The position numbers were made by a program, and so were the translations under genes. Of a DNA stretch of 64,000 nt, positions 52,161 through 64,000 are shown piece after piece (the first letter of the stretch is position 1; every line of letters starts with the position of its first letter). The stretch is from Epiperipatus broadwayi (Eukaryota; Onychophora; Udeonychophora; Euonychophora; Peripatidae), in assembly GCA_028023455.1 (NCBI GenBank), contig JAQFVV010006197.1, positions 18,971,254 to 19,035,253 of the forward strand. The letters are read 5' to 3'. The notes under the pieces were generated by a model. That model saw only the letters and a list, made by a program, of their open reading frames with translations. It did no database searches and was not told the origin of the DNA.

Positions 52161-52479
52161 AATTAGAGACTAATATTCATTAATTAATATCTTCACACTA
52201 GAAGGTGATTTTTATATTGTATAATTAATCATCATTATTATTTCGCAACTTTTGGCTATTATCAGAAATCCCTCATAAACAAATGTGATTATTTCAATTA
52301 CAAAAGAAAAACAAAGATAAAAAAAGTAAAACTAATAATATATTAGAGATGAGCTTTATGATAATCAGATATACAAACCAATATAAGAAACACAAATATA
52401 TCCACTTATAGAATATGCCAATGTATTATTTTGTTTTTGATATTTTGCAATGCTGTTTTTTTAACTTTATAGCAAACTT

Positions 52480-54850
52480 TTCTTTTGAAATATTTCAACA
52501 CCACATGTTATTGTAGTTTTCCAATGCATGTTATCCTCTTCCAACATCTTTTCAATAAAACAATTAACTTTGCACTTCATCAGAATGTCTTAGAGATAAT
52601 CTTTATAACAAAAATGAAGTTTGCCTCTTTCATGAAAACTCTTCTCAGGTTTGTAAGTCTTGTATTGTTCATTCATTTCATATATTCAATCCAATGAACA
52701 TGCAATTATACAATAGTGGCCACCATAATATCACATCCAGAAAGTTGAAGAATGTATCTTTCCCTACTGCATTTTTAAAATTTTATGCACACTCTAAAAC
52801 ATTTTTAATACCCCGTATCAATAGGATAATCAAGTTTGACTTCTAAAAAATAGATAACACAGCAGTCCTATATACAGTTAATTTAGTTGCAGTTGTTTTG
52901 TTCTGCATCATGACATCTGGATCCACGTTTTTACTTAAAAAAAATAATATTTACATTTGCTGTAGATTTTTTTTTTTACTATTAGCTGATATAGAATTTG
53001 AGTTTTTTGAACATAAATTACTAAATCAGTCTTTATATATTATATTCAAAACATTAAACACATTGTGTAGATCATCTTTTGAACCAGAAAAGACAGCATA
53101 ATCAGAAGCATATTTTAAATCCAAAATCTAATATAGTTATTTGCTTTTAATCAATTCAAATTAAAAAATTCACTACTAAATCTGTACTGCATCTTGATCT
53201 CTGATTCATCAAGTTACCTACAAACAGTTCTAAAGCAAGTATACATCCTTCTTAAAAACAATTTTTATTTTAAATACCTCAGATTTTTCACATGTAGTAA
53301 ACATTTTCTTTCATTCTATTTTATAGAAATTATAATATGAATAAACTTTGATGGATAATAAACTAATTTCAAACAGGGTTGTAGATGTTTTCAATTAGTG
53401 AATTGAATGTCATCAATTCATGAGTCCTATATCTCTAAAAAAAATTACAATATTTTTAAAGCTAATATATCACCAGTAATATATTTTAAAACTTTTCCAG
53501 ATTTCCTATCAGGTTAAATCTTTTGTCCAAATCTAAATGAGTGGACAAAATAAATAAATCACTAAAGATCATTATCTCTAATTCTTCTATCATTATTCAA
53601 AAAATATTCAAAATATTATTGTCATCATATAAGAAAATGCCATTATTTTTCCGGTCCATGTTTTTCTGAGAATGCATCAAACAAACATTTAAAGTAGCCA
53701 TAATCAGTTATTATATACATCTCATTTGCAGTTTTAATCAACCAATCATTTTAAGCCATCGTGTCATTCACTGAACTTCTGCCTTTATATTTTTATATTT
53801 ATTATGAAGATCTACATTCGATTTATTATTATGGAAGCAGAAAATGCCACATTTCCTTTTAATAAAATCACTAATAATAATATCATTAAAAAAATTTATT
53901 ATTATGGAAGCAGAAAATGCCACATTTCCTTTTAATAAAATCACTAATAATAATATCATTAAAAAAACAAAAACAGTCATGGTTCTTCTTTTTAATGATT
54001 GTAAGAAAAGATTTACTTGTATTCATGATGCATTCTTTATTAGAATTCCATAATTCAATAATATGGTAATCCTGAAAATCCAAATGAATAATTGAAGTGT
54101 TTAATAGCTGTTGAAATTTTGCATAAGTAGATACTTTTAAAGAAAGAAGAACAGTTTTCTTGTAGATATGACTGGAATAAGATCTATTTTTTAAGGCAAC
54201 TATCATATTAACATTGGAATATACTAATCTATCAGTTTAAACCTGTACTTGTAAATGCTCAAGTAATACAAATTTCTCTTGGATTCTGACTCCTAATTAT
54301 AATATTATTTATTAAATGCCATTGTTTTAAGTATTGTTATAATATTTATGATAATCAATTCTTGTGTTGTCAAAAATTAAAAAAAAAATATTTGAGTTTA
54401 TAACAATACTATTATTTCAACAATTGCAATGAATTATCCAGAAACAAAAATCCAATCTTTTAAAGGTACTGCTGAAATAATGGTAATCACCAAGGAATAA
54501 AAGCTTTCTTTCTCTGAATCTAATGTTGTAGCATATGCAGTAATAAAATTAACATTAGTATGATTGCACAAGTCAAGCTTTAATATCATTAATCTTTTAT
54601 TGATACATTGAGAAATTCGAAAAGTAGAAAGTACTAAATTAACTTTGAAGCCTTCTTTCCAAAAAAAAAAAAAAAACTTTTTATATTAAACTTCCTTCAT
54701 TTTGGAGGATTAATTGCATTAAGAGCAGCTGCATCAATCTTAAATCTTGAAGAATTTGTTTCTAGTCAAGTTTACATATCCATATAAAACAACCATGCAC
54801 TGTATGATATATAATATCAAATTAAAATAGCTTTATAAATTTTGAAATAT
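52480..54850 (-). mobile_element. Decayed near-complete LINE (endonuclease to ORF end)
   Basis: Reading the - strand from 54850 down, broken frames follow an APE-type LINE in order. There is a KIDAAALNAINPP-like start, then SFFFFWKEGF, then RLMILKLDLCNHTNVNFITA followed by YATTLDSEKESFYS and DWIFVSG (endonuclease core, 54650-54400). Next are DAFSEKHGPEK near 53670 and GCILALELFVGNL near 53250 (RT block before the catalytic box). AVFSGSKDDLHNVFNVLN is near 53090, then TATKLTVYRTAVLSIF near 52880, and an HWIEYMK.MNNTRL stretch near 52690. The RT catalytic box itself is damaged. It shares its family with 28390-29260. A 73-bp duplication lies inside it. Confidence 0.65.
53822..53967 (+). repeat. 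Perfect 73-bp tandem duplication
   Basis: 53822-53894 and 53895-53967 are identical, each beginning TTTATTATTATGGAAGCAGA and ending in a poly-A run. It lies within the decayed LINE and must be younger than the LINE's decay. Confidence 0.9.
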
Positions 54851-54959
54851 CTGCAATAAAGCTGGATTAAATGACAATCCTTACCCATTTTTTAATTTTT
54901 ATTTTCTTAACGAAATTTCTAAGCTTCCAAAATCTAAGCTTAAAGGATCAAGTTATAAG

Positions 54960-54980
54960 TCAGACACACACACACACATA
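54960..54980 (+). repeat. Short (CA)n microsatellite
   Basis: About nine CA units at 54962-54978. The rest of 54851-55730 is AT-rich without a recognised element. Confidence 0.7.
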
Positions 54981-55734
54981 CTTCTATAAAATGAAAAAAA
55001 GTATACAAAAATTTTAATAGTATTATGACGTAATAAATAAACATTTATATGCCAGAGCTATGCCATCCAGAGTTTGACCTATACCAAATGAACATTGAAA
55101 ATATTCTCAATCATAAATTTCAGGTGACCTACCTATAGCCAATTCTATTAATTATTCAATATATGGATATTCACTTCTTTATTAGCTAAGGTTAAAAGAT
55201 CATAAGTTAATATGAGTTAGTGAGATAAGTGCCTAAGTGCTGATCATAAAACAAATAAATATATAAATGCAATACAATATATTTGGGAAGGAAAGTAACT
55301 TCCTTTTACAGGCACTTATATCATAGTTATCATTATCTTATCAAATAATGAAATCACTTGGTGAACTATACTTGGTATTTTATTTTTTTTTGCTGTTTAT
55401 CTTGAATGATTTGCCATAGTGTTTTTATTATAGTGAGATCATATTAGACACACTCAATTGCAATTAAATTATTAAAATTAGATGTAAACATTAGTTGTTT
55501 ATTTAAAGTTGCTATTAATGTAAGAATATCTAAGTTCTGATAAAAATCTCTACATAAATGATTTTATATTTTCTTTTTCATTACTGATGATAATCAAACA
55601 TATCCTGTAACCATACTGTAAATTTTTCACTCAACCCAGGAACTTCATTTTGATTTCAATCATCTGCTGAAAGAATGATTTTATTTTTTTAAAGATTGTT
55701 TTCATTTTTAACATCTTTAAAAAATATTATATTA

Positions 55735-56329
55735 TATTTCCCTGAAAATAAGACTGGGTCTTATGTTAATTTTTGCTTCAAGACACCATAGGATTTACTT
55801 TCAAGAGATGTCTTATTTTTTCATATACAAAAATTTACATTTATTTAAGTACTTCTCTTTATAGAAAACTAGGATTTTTACCATGGTAGCCTCCCACAAT
55901 TCCTTTCTTGCACTCACCAGACAGCTCTTTCTTTTTGCACTCATCTTATCTGGTAATCAGAATATTATTCCATTTAAGAATGATTTGTCCATACAAAAGC
56001 AACAAAAAAATGCAAGCACAAAAATTCAGAAAATGTTTGATGTTTATAATATACAGTATATTAAATTTGAAACTATACAGGTAGAATTACGTTTGTTAAA
56101 AATTGCAATGGGGAAAATAGATGAAAACCATATAATTTATATTACTATTTATTTAAAGCATTACTGTCAATAATATTGTTTATTTATACATTCATTACTT
56201 TATAATCCAATATGTCTATCAACTGTCTATGTGGCTGACAATCTTAATTAGGGCTTATATTATAATCATCCTGAAAAATCATGCTGACTTATTTTCTGGT
56301 TAGGTCTTATTTTTGGGGAAACATGGTAA
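55735..56329. mobile_element. MITE-like DNA element with TTTCCC(T/C)GAAAATAAGAC ends
   Basis: The left end TTTCCCTGAAAATAAGACTG with GGTCTTATGTTAATTTTTGC, and the right end reverse complement TTTCCCCAAAAATAAGACCT, are inverted repeats. Sequences with these ends are known as a widely distributed non-autonomous DNA element family in animals. The target site looks like TA-rich sequence. The 96-residue open frame inside (55883-56173) has no recognised domain. Confidence 0.6.
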
Positions 56330-56589
56330 TATTGCATCTTGTTTTTACTGATGGCTCTTTATAATTTTGTATTCAATGCCCTCAAATTTTTTTTATCATT
56401 TTAAAATTTGACTTCTTGTTTTATTTGCAATATACTTTATGATATTTTGATTTTTCAGATTGTTTCATCTGACTCAAACGTTATTTGATTCATCATTAAT
56501 ATATACAATATATTACTTCTATCTACAGTTCATCTGGTCCATCATCAATTATTTAAAATCTCAAATCAACATTTAATGTCAATCTCAAA

Positions 56590-57150
56590 AGAAATAAATA
56601 TTTCTTTTTAAGTTTCTCTGGAAATTCACATTTTTAATTCGTGATCTATTCTATCATTTACTCTTGGTTCATACTTTTACTATTAAACCAAGAAATTGAT
56701 ATTAAAAATGCCACTGATTTTACCAATACTTATTACTTGTTTGCCTGCTTCATTTCTGCTTTCAATTACATTTCTTTTCTTTATTTACATTTTCAATTTT
56801 AGCATTCTAGTCATCAATCTCACATTTTAACAATTTTTGTTGAAAATGATCTTACAACTTTTCAATTTCTTCATGTGATTGAAATATTGAGTCATATTAC
56901 AACAATATGTAATGGGTGTCATCAAAACTCATATAAATATTGGGCAACCATTTCTAAAACTATATTCAATGATATTCTTCAAACATCCTTCTCATAATAA
57001 AGACCCACTATTTCTCCTTTGTTATATGTAACCTTAATAGTTTGAAGTATATTCTGTTCTAAAAACTTTTAATTGAATGTATCTAACTAAGAAGTGATCC
57101 ATTTCCATATTTATCGTAAACTTTTCTTCACATTCTCCACATTCCAAAGA
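56590..57150 (-). mobile_element. LINE endonuclease-domain relic
   Basis: The - strand across about 56930-56780 gives QSHEEIEKL then a stop-containing CEIDD.NAKIENVNKE stretch, matching the EEExxxFYxxLQ...xGDFNAKIG block of APE-type LINE endonucleases. The flanks are too decayed to follow. It is a different copy from 52480-54850 and looks more like the RTE/BovB type. Confidence 0.45.
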
Positions 57151-57477
57151 TGATATTTTTATAAGTTTGGATTTCTACATCATTTCAAATTTTAGCAATT
57201 AAATGTCAAAATGACATTAATACAGACATTATATAGGCCAATATTACTAAGAATTGCTTTCTTGATTCTTCATTAAGTTTTTTATAGTTTGTCTTGTTTT
57301 GATTTTGCCTGTTTATAAAATTTTCAAGATAATATGCAGAATGTTTTGTTTTTTCTACACAGCAACACAAATATTAAACCAAATAAAAGGAAGGCAAACT
57401 ACAAATAGGAATTTATATGAATTATTATTGAGGAAGGTAAAATTAAATATAGATAAAAAGATAAATAAAACAATATG

Positions 57478-57858
57478 TAAACAGTATCTAAAAAGTAGAA
57501 AAATAACCTGACTAAAAAGCAGTGGAAAAACTGAATCTTGATTAATAAGTCATTCTTGGAAAATATCAAGATTTAAAACATCTAGACTTGTTATAAAACA
57601 ATTGGAAATTGCCAAATATTATTGTTTTAAAAAGCATGTGAGGCTCAAATAAATCATAAAAATCAAAAACACCTTAAATGTTTTTATGAAACAACAATAT
57701 TCCTGCAATTTCCAATTGTTTTATAATAAATTTAGATTTTTAAGATCTCTGATATTTTCAAAGAATGGCAAATTATGCAAGATTTATTTATTTTTCTTCT
57801 ACTTTTTAGTCAGAATACTTTATTTTTCTACATTTTAGTCAGCCAGTACTGTTTACAT
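57478..57858. mobile_element. Foldback element with about 135-bp arms
   Basis: 57480-57613 and 57703-57857 are imperfect reverse complements. ATAAAACAATTGGAAATTGC (left) against GCAATTTCCAATTGTTTTAT (right) is exact, and ATGTAAACAGTA, AAAAAGTAGAA and CTGACTAAAA blocks match further out. About 90 bp form the loop. Confidence 0.75.
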
Positions 57859-57980
57859 AAAAGCATTATTAAAAAAAAGCCTTTCCATACATATTATTTT
57901 ATTTTTTACTTTTTAGTTATAAACTCAAAAAAAAAAAAAATCTGATAAAAATTATGATTTAATAATAAGATGTGAAAAAG

Positions 57981-58354
57981 ACCATTAAGACAACAATATA
58001 GACATGATGCGAAACTCATGAACAAAAATAATTTACTTATTAAATCTTTTACCTTATCAAACTTTTTCCATTAAAAACAAAAAATAGTTAAAACTAATAA
58101 AAAGGCATTTAATTTAATTATTTTGATATACAACTATTTTATGCTCTAAAATTAAATTATGATTATAAAACTTTTATATTATTGGGTAACTGACGAACTG
58201 TTCTCAGGCCAAATGTTATTGGGCCATGCAAAATACCAATTAAGACAACATAGATATGATGCAGAAGCTCCTGAACAAAAAGTACTTTTGCTTATTAAAT
58301 CTTTTTACCTTAGCAAACTTTTTTTTTTATTAAAATCAAAAAAATAGTTAAAAC
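57981..58354 (+). repeat. Two diverged direct repeats, about 253-bp spacing
   Basis: ATTAAGACAACAATATAGAC ... CTTATTAAATCTTTTACCTT ... AAAAATAGTTAAAACTAA at 57983-58096 recurs as ATTAAGACAACATAGATATG ... CTTATTAAATCTTTTTACCT ... at 58238-58354. Confidence 0.7.
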
Positions 58355-58829
58355 TAAAAAAAAAAAAGTCAGCCAGAACAAAGTTCAAAAATGCAGACAT
58401 ATAGATAGAAGCATATATAGACACAACAAATTAATATAAAAGCATGTAAAAAGGTTACATCTGATAATATATCTATGGAAAGTTTCTATATTCCAGTGCA
58501 CAATTTTTCCAATAATGGAATAAATACTAAAGTATTCAGTTTTTACTTTGAAAAAGACATGTTTTTCAGTGCTGATATTCAAGAGCATGAAAATGATTCA
58601 AGAAAAAAGATCAAACATAGATATTTCATTATACAAAAGACAAGTGACCCCACTCCCCAAATCATTACTTAGCCTATAATAAAGAGGGATGAGTCATAAA
58701 TATTCTTGTCATAAATTTTTAAATGATATTAACTTTGAAAATGTATGCATACACATCATTACATATTCACATATTTCAAATGCATCTCTCTGCACTCTAT
58801 TCTAGAGCCATCTATTAGAAGTGTCAGTA

Positions 58830-58930
58830 ATTACTGGACTACAGTTGGTATAATGATAAATATTCACATCCTCAGATAAGGGGACTTAGAATTCAAAACT
58901 GGAATTAATGCACTTAGTAAACATTATTTA
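58830..58930 (+). repeat. tRNA-derived SINE fragment (family C)
   Basis: ACAGTTGGTATAATGATAAA followed by an anticodon-arm-like stretch and GAATTCAAAACTGGAATT. It is diverged from 43255-43330 (-). Confidence 0.4.
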
Positions 58931-59066
58931 CAACTATATTATTCACTCTAATACCCTGAAATAATAATAAAAATAAAATATAATGTTCGCCATAATGTAC
59001 AATTATATTTATAAACTGATACATTTTATTACAAGAAGAAACAAAACACACATTCACGCCGTTTTG

Positions 59067-59072
59067 TTTATT
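59067..59072 (-). terminator. Poly(A) signal with GT-rich downstream element
   Basis: AATAAA on the - strand, followed after about 13 bases by a TGTGTGTTTTG tract. It supports a 3' end for the candidate exon above. Confidence 0.4.
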
Positions 59073-59162
59073 TGTCAATTCTGTTTTTTTCCTCTTAAAT
59101 GTTTACAAAATTTTTCTATTTTAAATTATTTTCCCGATTAAGTTTTAGTCATAAATGAGAAT

Positions 59163-59373
59163 CTATTTTGTAAAAATGTCTAAAATATTGTTCATCCTAC
59201 AGTATCGATTTTCTCTGAAGTGAAAAAGAGAAGATGAGGAGCAAGAGCTCTCGGAAGCTGATTCTGTCATAGGAACAAATGTATCACTATGATAAATAGT
59301 CCTTTCTGCAACAAAGAGAGTGCATGTAATCAAGACACGTTCTCTTCCCAGTGGCATACGAATAACTCTACTC
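59163..59373 (-). CDS. Candidate terminal exon of an unidentified gene
   Basis: The - strand has an acceptor-like GATTTGTCTAG before 59373, then an open frame of about 69 residues to TAG at 59165-59163. It reads SRVIRMPLGRERVLIT, then AERTIYHSDTFVPMTE and a serine-rich SASESSCSSSS patch. Codon use is far less AT-biased than in nearby non-coding frames. AATAAA at 59072-59067 lies 90 bases past the stop and is followed by a GT-rich TGAATGTGTGTTTTG, as at real poly(A) sites. No family is recognised. Earlier exons would be at higher coordinates, possibly outside the window. It could instead be part of a retrogene or repeat. Confidence 0.35.
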
Positions 59374-59689
59374 CTAGACAAATCTAGCCTTCAGTAACTA
59401 ACAAATAATGACCTATTCATCATCAAAGACAGAGGGCAAAAATGTCTTATAAAAACAAAGACTTTTCGTTTTAGTTTAAAAGATTTTATTTTAATTTAGA
59501 AGAAAAAAAATTCTTTTAAGTAAATCTTTATAGGGATGAATAAAGAATCACAAAATAAAATTATTATTAATATATATTTACATTTTAAAAGAAAATAATT
59601 GTTAAAATAACATTTTGATTAATTAGTAATTACATTTTGTAGTATAATAACTGAAACACAGGGTTATTATATACCTGTATCTATATATG

Positions 59690-60240
59690 TAATATATAGG
59701 ATATATGAGCACAGACTTTCACACAACCCACCACTCCCCACTCCATCTCATATCACTGATACACTTGAACACACATATGTCGAAAAGATAAATAATCACC
59801 AATATACGTATTTCATGCTAAATCATGTTATTTCTGTAAGCATTTCAGTTGGAATAATTGGGAATAATATAGAGAATAATGAAAAAACGGATTATATTGG
59901 AGACCAACTAATTAATGCCATAAAAAATAAACAGGATAGCTTATTTAAAAAAAACCTCAATATATATACTTGATCATATAATGTTAATACAAATGAGAAG
60001 CACAATGTCTGATAGGGGGTATAATATTCTGCATGGTTTAATGTATTTATAAAATGCTGGACTCTGTAGTTCAAGATTTATGGGTAATAGCTCCAAGTGT
60101 CACTTTCAGTACTCAAACATTTTATGAAATCTCTAGCAATAAAATGTTTGACTACTCTAACGAATAAAATGCTATAGAAAACGATAATCTAACAATAGGA
60201 AGCATTTTTGACATAATGCAAAGACATAAGCTAAAGAAAA
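59690..60240. repeat. Diverged copy of the ACAATCCCCAATATA repeat, then plain AT-rich sequence
   Basis: 59770-59825 is similar to 45455-45520 (CACACATATGTCGAAAAGAT, CCAATATACGTATTTCATGC). The rest shows no feature. Confidence 0.45.
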
Positions 60241-60244
60241 CTTT

Positions 60245-60345
60245 GTGGGATAGTGGTAAATATACCTTCCATTCTTATAACTAACATTCTAATCCAGATA
60301 GAGCTTCAAGTTACAGGCAGATTTAAGATTTTTCTTTTAATAGCT
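60245..60345 (+). repeat. tRNA-derived SINE fragment (family C)
   Basis: TGGGATAGTGGTAAATATAC resembles the A-box context of the 43255-43330 copy; the remainder is decayed. Confidence 0.4.
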
Positions 60346-60589
60346 CATCCACAACCAATCAATTTTTAATGGTAAATGGATATCTAGTTATTTTTAGCTT
60401 GAAAGTAAATCAAAACAAAATCACAAACCATCACCATTTGAGAGTTAGTAAGAGGCCTTTGCCTTATAGTGCATTATTTAAGATTATTTTTATCAATGAT
60501 CTGTCATAAGTTAAAGGAAGTACTTCTGAAGATATTGCAACTTATAAATGTAGCATTCTTTACAAATAGATATTATTTTAAGAAAAAAA

Positions 60590-60720
60590 GGCTAACGGCT
60601 TTATTGCTCAGGAGTACGTAAGAAGTTTGAGTACCATAACAATAAGTGCCTAAATTGATTCTAGGACCTCCTGATTCCCAAATTGGATGCTCTACCAATG
60701 TTCCAAACTACACAGGGCAT
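60590..60720 (-). repeat. tRNA-derived SINE (family A)
   Basis: On the - strand: TTGGTAGAGCATCCAATTTG, then GGAGGTCCTAGAATCAATTT, then CTCCTGAGCAATAAAGCCGT. It matches 31150-31275 and 50915-51030. A further tail-only fragment lies at about 61000-61060. Confidence 0.6.
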
Positions 60721-61969
60721 TAGATGTTATTGTCTTAATTATCAAATATATCCTAAATGAATTAATTACGATTACAAATTTCATCAAATATACACACTAC
60801 ACAGTGTGTAATTTCACAACACATAAACATACATATATATACACATGAAAAGTTCAAAAATATGTAATATAGATTATATATAATTTCTTTAAAAATTGTT
60901 CAGTGTCAACAAATACAATGAAATCTTCATAACAGGTGATTATATATAAATATAACAAATAAAGTCAAAATAAATAAATAATTTAATGGTTTTATTGCCT
61001 TTGGATTTTATAAAAAGTTTAAGCACTGAAAGTTTCAGGACTGGTATCAATCTGAGGATATTACATGCCAGAATCTAACACCATTGTAATAATCACATAG
61101 TGTAGCTATGCTATTTATTATATTTTGGAAAATAGTTCATTTTGTTGTCAAGTTTCGATCACAATACATATTGTTTACTATGCTGTAAATGTACAATACA
61201 TTTTAACATATATATAATACAGAGGAATTTTTCTGCAAATAGTTAGGCATATGCATATTAAAATTACAGTATAAACAAAATTTAAAAAATAATGAAGGTA
61301 TTAATAATAAATTTAGAGAGCACTTTATATATTTACTGTGCACGTATTTACCCATTGACATTCAAAAATATAATAAAAAACTTATTGTTCCATATCTTTT
61401 TTTTATTTCTAAATAAAATGAACAGTGAAATGTTAGATTTTGATTTTCTCAAGGCATTGATGCATTAAAATAACCCAATTTCATTGTATAAACACTTTCT
61501 GGATGACAACCTTTTTCTTTCAAAACCCCTCTTGCCTCCTCCCTATAGCAGTCTTATTATAGACATGCATGATGTTTTGGCTGTTTTTATGCTTTTACAT
61601 TCATATCAATTTCAGAATTTATACAGTCATCCCTATTTGCAATTATCCATTATAAATTTTTGAGTAAATTATTCACACAGACTTTAAGATTTCCAATGCA
61701 ATACAAGAACATTAAAGTGACTGTTTTATCAATTAAGAAAAATATTTTACAAATTTTCTTAAATTTCATAAAGCTTCTAAATTTATGCTTAGATACATTT
61801 TATTACATGAAATATTATACCATATCAATTTCTAGAATTTTTTTTTTAAAAAAAGTGCTTCCAATATAATTTAAATAAACATTTATAAATATGACTATCT
61901 ATGCTTAAATTGTAACATTTAAAGTTCTGAACTTGGTGAGAGTATTCAGATACCAACAAATAGCTGCAA

Positions 61970-62090
61970 GCACATAATAAAATTAATAAAATTGCAAATT
62001 TTAATGTTTTATTTATTTAATTTTTTTGGATAGGGTATATAATTGAAGTAGTGTATAATTGCAGCTTCATTGTACTAATATAATTGATTA
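61970..62090. repeat. Dispersed repeat D, copy 3
   Basis: AAATTGCAAATTTTAATGTT followed by TTTTTTTGGATAGGGTATAT aligns with 21715-21780. It lies directly upstream of the LINE fragment at 62163. Confidence 0.5.
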
Positions 62091-62162
62091 ATGTAAAGTA
62101 TTTTTCTTCTATTATGTATTGAAAAATCAGATATTCATAGCCTGCCATTACAAAATGCATAT

Positions 62163-62670
62163 ATGAATAAAAACTTGATACTAAAAGGAAATATGTCTAC
62201 GTGTTTGAAAAGAAATGTTTTTAATAAATGTGTTTTAACAGTTCTTACTTATGGATCTGAGACTGGGACACTTAATAGAAGAGCAACACAGAGACTTCAG
62301 ACCACTCAAATAAGTATGGAGAGATGCATGTTGGGAGTAACAAGAAGAGATCAAAAATGCAATAGATGGATAAGAGAACAAACAGGTGTTACTGACTTCA
62401 TTGAAAAAATTAAAAGACTGAAGTGGAGTTGGGCAGGACATATTGCTAGAAGAAATGACAATAGATGGACAATTGAAATCTTAAACTGGATTCCAAGAGA
62501 TTGTAAAAGACCCAGAAAGAAACAACATGTGAGATGGATGGATGAAATAAGAAAATGTGCATGGGTAATGTGGAGAAGAGATGCTAGAGATCAGAGAAGA
62601 AGGATTGAACTTGGAGAGACCTTCATCATGCAATGGATTGATAATGGTCGATGATGACGATGATGACACA
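62163..62670 (+). mobile_element. RTE-type LINE, 5'-truncated ORF end with short GAT-rich 3' tail
   Basis: The frame is open for 163 residues: CLKRNVFNKCVLTVLTYGSE, then a TQISMERCMLGVTRRD stretch, IKRLKWSWAGHIARR, PRDCKRPRKKQHVRWMDEIR and MQWIDNGR at the stop. This is the conserved region downstream of the RT domain in RTE-like LINEs (LTYGSETWTL ... MERRMLGVxxRD ... KWxWAGHIARR). The ORF is followed by TGATGACGATGATGAC, the kind of short microsatellite tail seen on RTE elements. The RT and endonuclease are absent, as in most LINE insertions. The intact frame suggests this is the youngest LINE copy in the window. Confidence 0.85.
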
Positions 62671-64000
62671 GCTTATAATACATTTTAATTTAAGCATATA
62701 TAACAAATTAAAGTAAATACTTAAAATTTAATGAGATCTTTATTAAAACTCCCATTCAACAACTGATTAATGTTAAGTTGTAAATTTAAATTTATCACTC
62801 TCAACTAATGCTACAATTTGGTGCCTTATTAAAAAGATTTTATCAAATCTTTTGCACATAATATTGAGAGAAGAAATAAAAAATTTTGATAAGAATTTGT
62901 GGTAGTAAAATTTTTTTGATTATTTATATTAACTAACAACTAATATTGACATATAGTACATTTCAATATTTTACAAGTGTTAATAGGATATAAAAAATAA
63001 ATGTAAGTAAAGTAAATAGTTTAATATACTCATGCTCTCATTTCAAGATCTTAAGATTTGCCTATATAATTGCATTTAAATACGGAGATAAGATAGCAGT
63101 TCTTATCTTTTCAAAGTCTTTATTTTGTGATTTGGATTGAGACTTTACTCATATTTAACATTGCTAATTGAATATTATAGTATGGCACATGTGTAGAGGG
63201 TTAATCATCTTCTCTTTAAATTTATATATAAAGTTATGTTTAAATGATTTTTCTGGTAACCAATGTTTACAATATCTTATTTGGAAATGGAAAAGTTTTG
63301 ACAATTTAATTTCATAACAAATATTTTTTGAGGTGTGATCAAATTTTGTCATGAAGGGTAGTTGAGAATCATTAATGTAAAACATATAATAATGCTGAAT
63401 CTAGGAAAATACAAATGTATTAACAATTGCTACTCAATTAAATTCATCATTAACAATCCAATCTAATTATGACAATCATTTTACTCCTGCAAAATATCAT
63501 GCCATGCTTAATCAAATTAATAAGACTTTTATAAAAATAGTAATATAATTCTTATATAATGACAAACAGGTTAATGAGGTCATTAAATATTATATATATA
63601 TATATGAATTAAAGTGTTCACTTCTTTTAATTACCTAATTTGATATATGATACAATCAAATGCACCATTTTTTAAAGAAATTTTTATTTTATTTTAATTT
63701 TCTGTTTCAGCTGACTTTAAAGAAAATATCAAAATGTCTTTCAAAAGGTCACATGACATTTGGCTGACTTTTTAGTCAATGGCAAATAGATCTCTCTTTA
63801 TATATATATTTTTAAAAAGATGCTTGATCAACAATCATTAATTTAATTATTAATATCTATTTTAAAGCTAAAAAAGTTTTAACTCGTGGCTTAATACCTT
63901 TTTTTATTATAAAAATGCTTTACTTTATAATTTTGCCAACAGCATTTCTGGATAATTCCAGAATTCTGATTTAGATTGGTTTTTCTACCGAGGACTTAAC
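62671..64000. other. Intergenic end of window, nothing recognised
   Basis: AT-rich sequence with TA tracts (63588-63604). No exon of a known gene is supported on either strand. Confidence 0.4.

Noticed and set aside
55883-56173. Open frame of 96 residues
   Set aside because: It is inside a MITE-like element and shows no domain or conserved motif.

Overview
This is AT-rich (roughly 70% A+T by eye), intron-rich animal DNA in which most bases are decayed transposable elements. Two genes are recognised from spliced exons with conserved GT/AG borders. ERCC3/XPB runs on the + strand: the last seven coding exons lie between 2328 and 18842, and the earlier exons are off the left edge. TMEM198 runs on the - strand: four coding exons between 48050 and 27605 give a complete 356-residue protein. 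The two genes point towards each other. A possible third gene contributes only a candidate terminal exon on the - strand (59373-59163) with a poly(A) signal and a GT-rich tract below it.

The host is probably an invertebrate bilaterian. The A+T content, many tRNA-derived SINEs, RTE-like LINEs, a Penelope-like element and multi-kilobase introns would fit a cephalopod or another spiralian. This is inference; nothing in the window fixes the species.

Layout: 1-1480 is a collapsed Ty3/Gypsy element inside an ERCC3 intron. 2328-18842 is ERCC3, with introns holding hammerhead-ribozyme repeats (2931-3690), LINE scraps and a Tc1/mariner relic. 18843-27604 is the intergenic stretch between the two 3' ends, with LINE fragments and a palindrome. 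27605-48145 is TMEM198, with introns holding a LINE in opposite orientation, SINEs, a 1.17-kb Tigger-like DNA element, a tandem pair of hammerhead repeats and a Penelope-like ORF fragment. 48146-64000 is repeat-dominated: another hammerhead copy, two - strand LINE relics (one about 2.4 kb), foldback elements, SINEs and a + strand RTE-type 3' end.

The most interesting signal is a repeat family carrying type I hammerhead ribozymes with very short stem III (for example 3517-3575 +, with flanking halves that pair). At least six copies are present, some as direct repeats, one as a 138-nt tandem, and one sitting in the loop of a palindrome with arms of about 123 bp. This organisation resembles Penelope-like pseudo-LTRs or retrozymes. 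A Penelope-like GIY-YIG ORF fragment lies in the same window.
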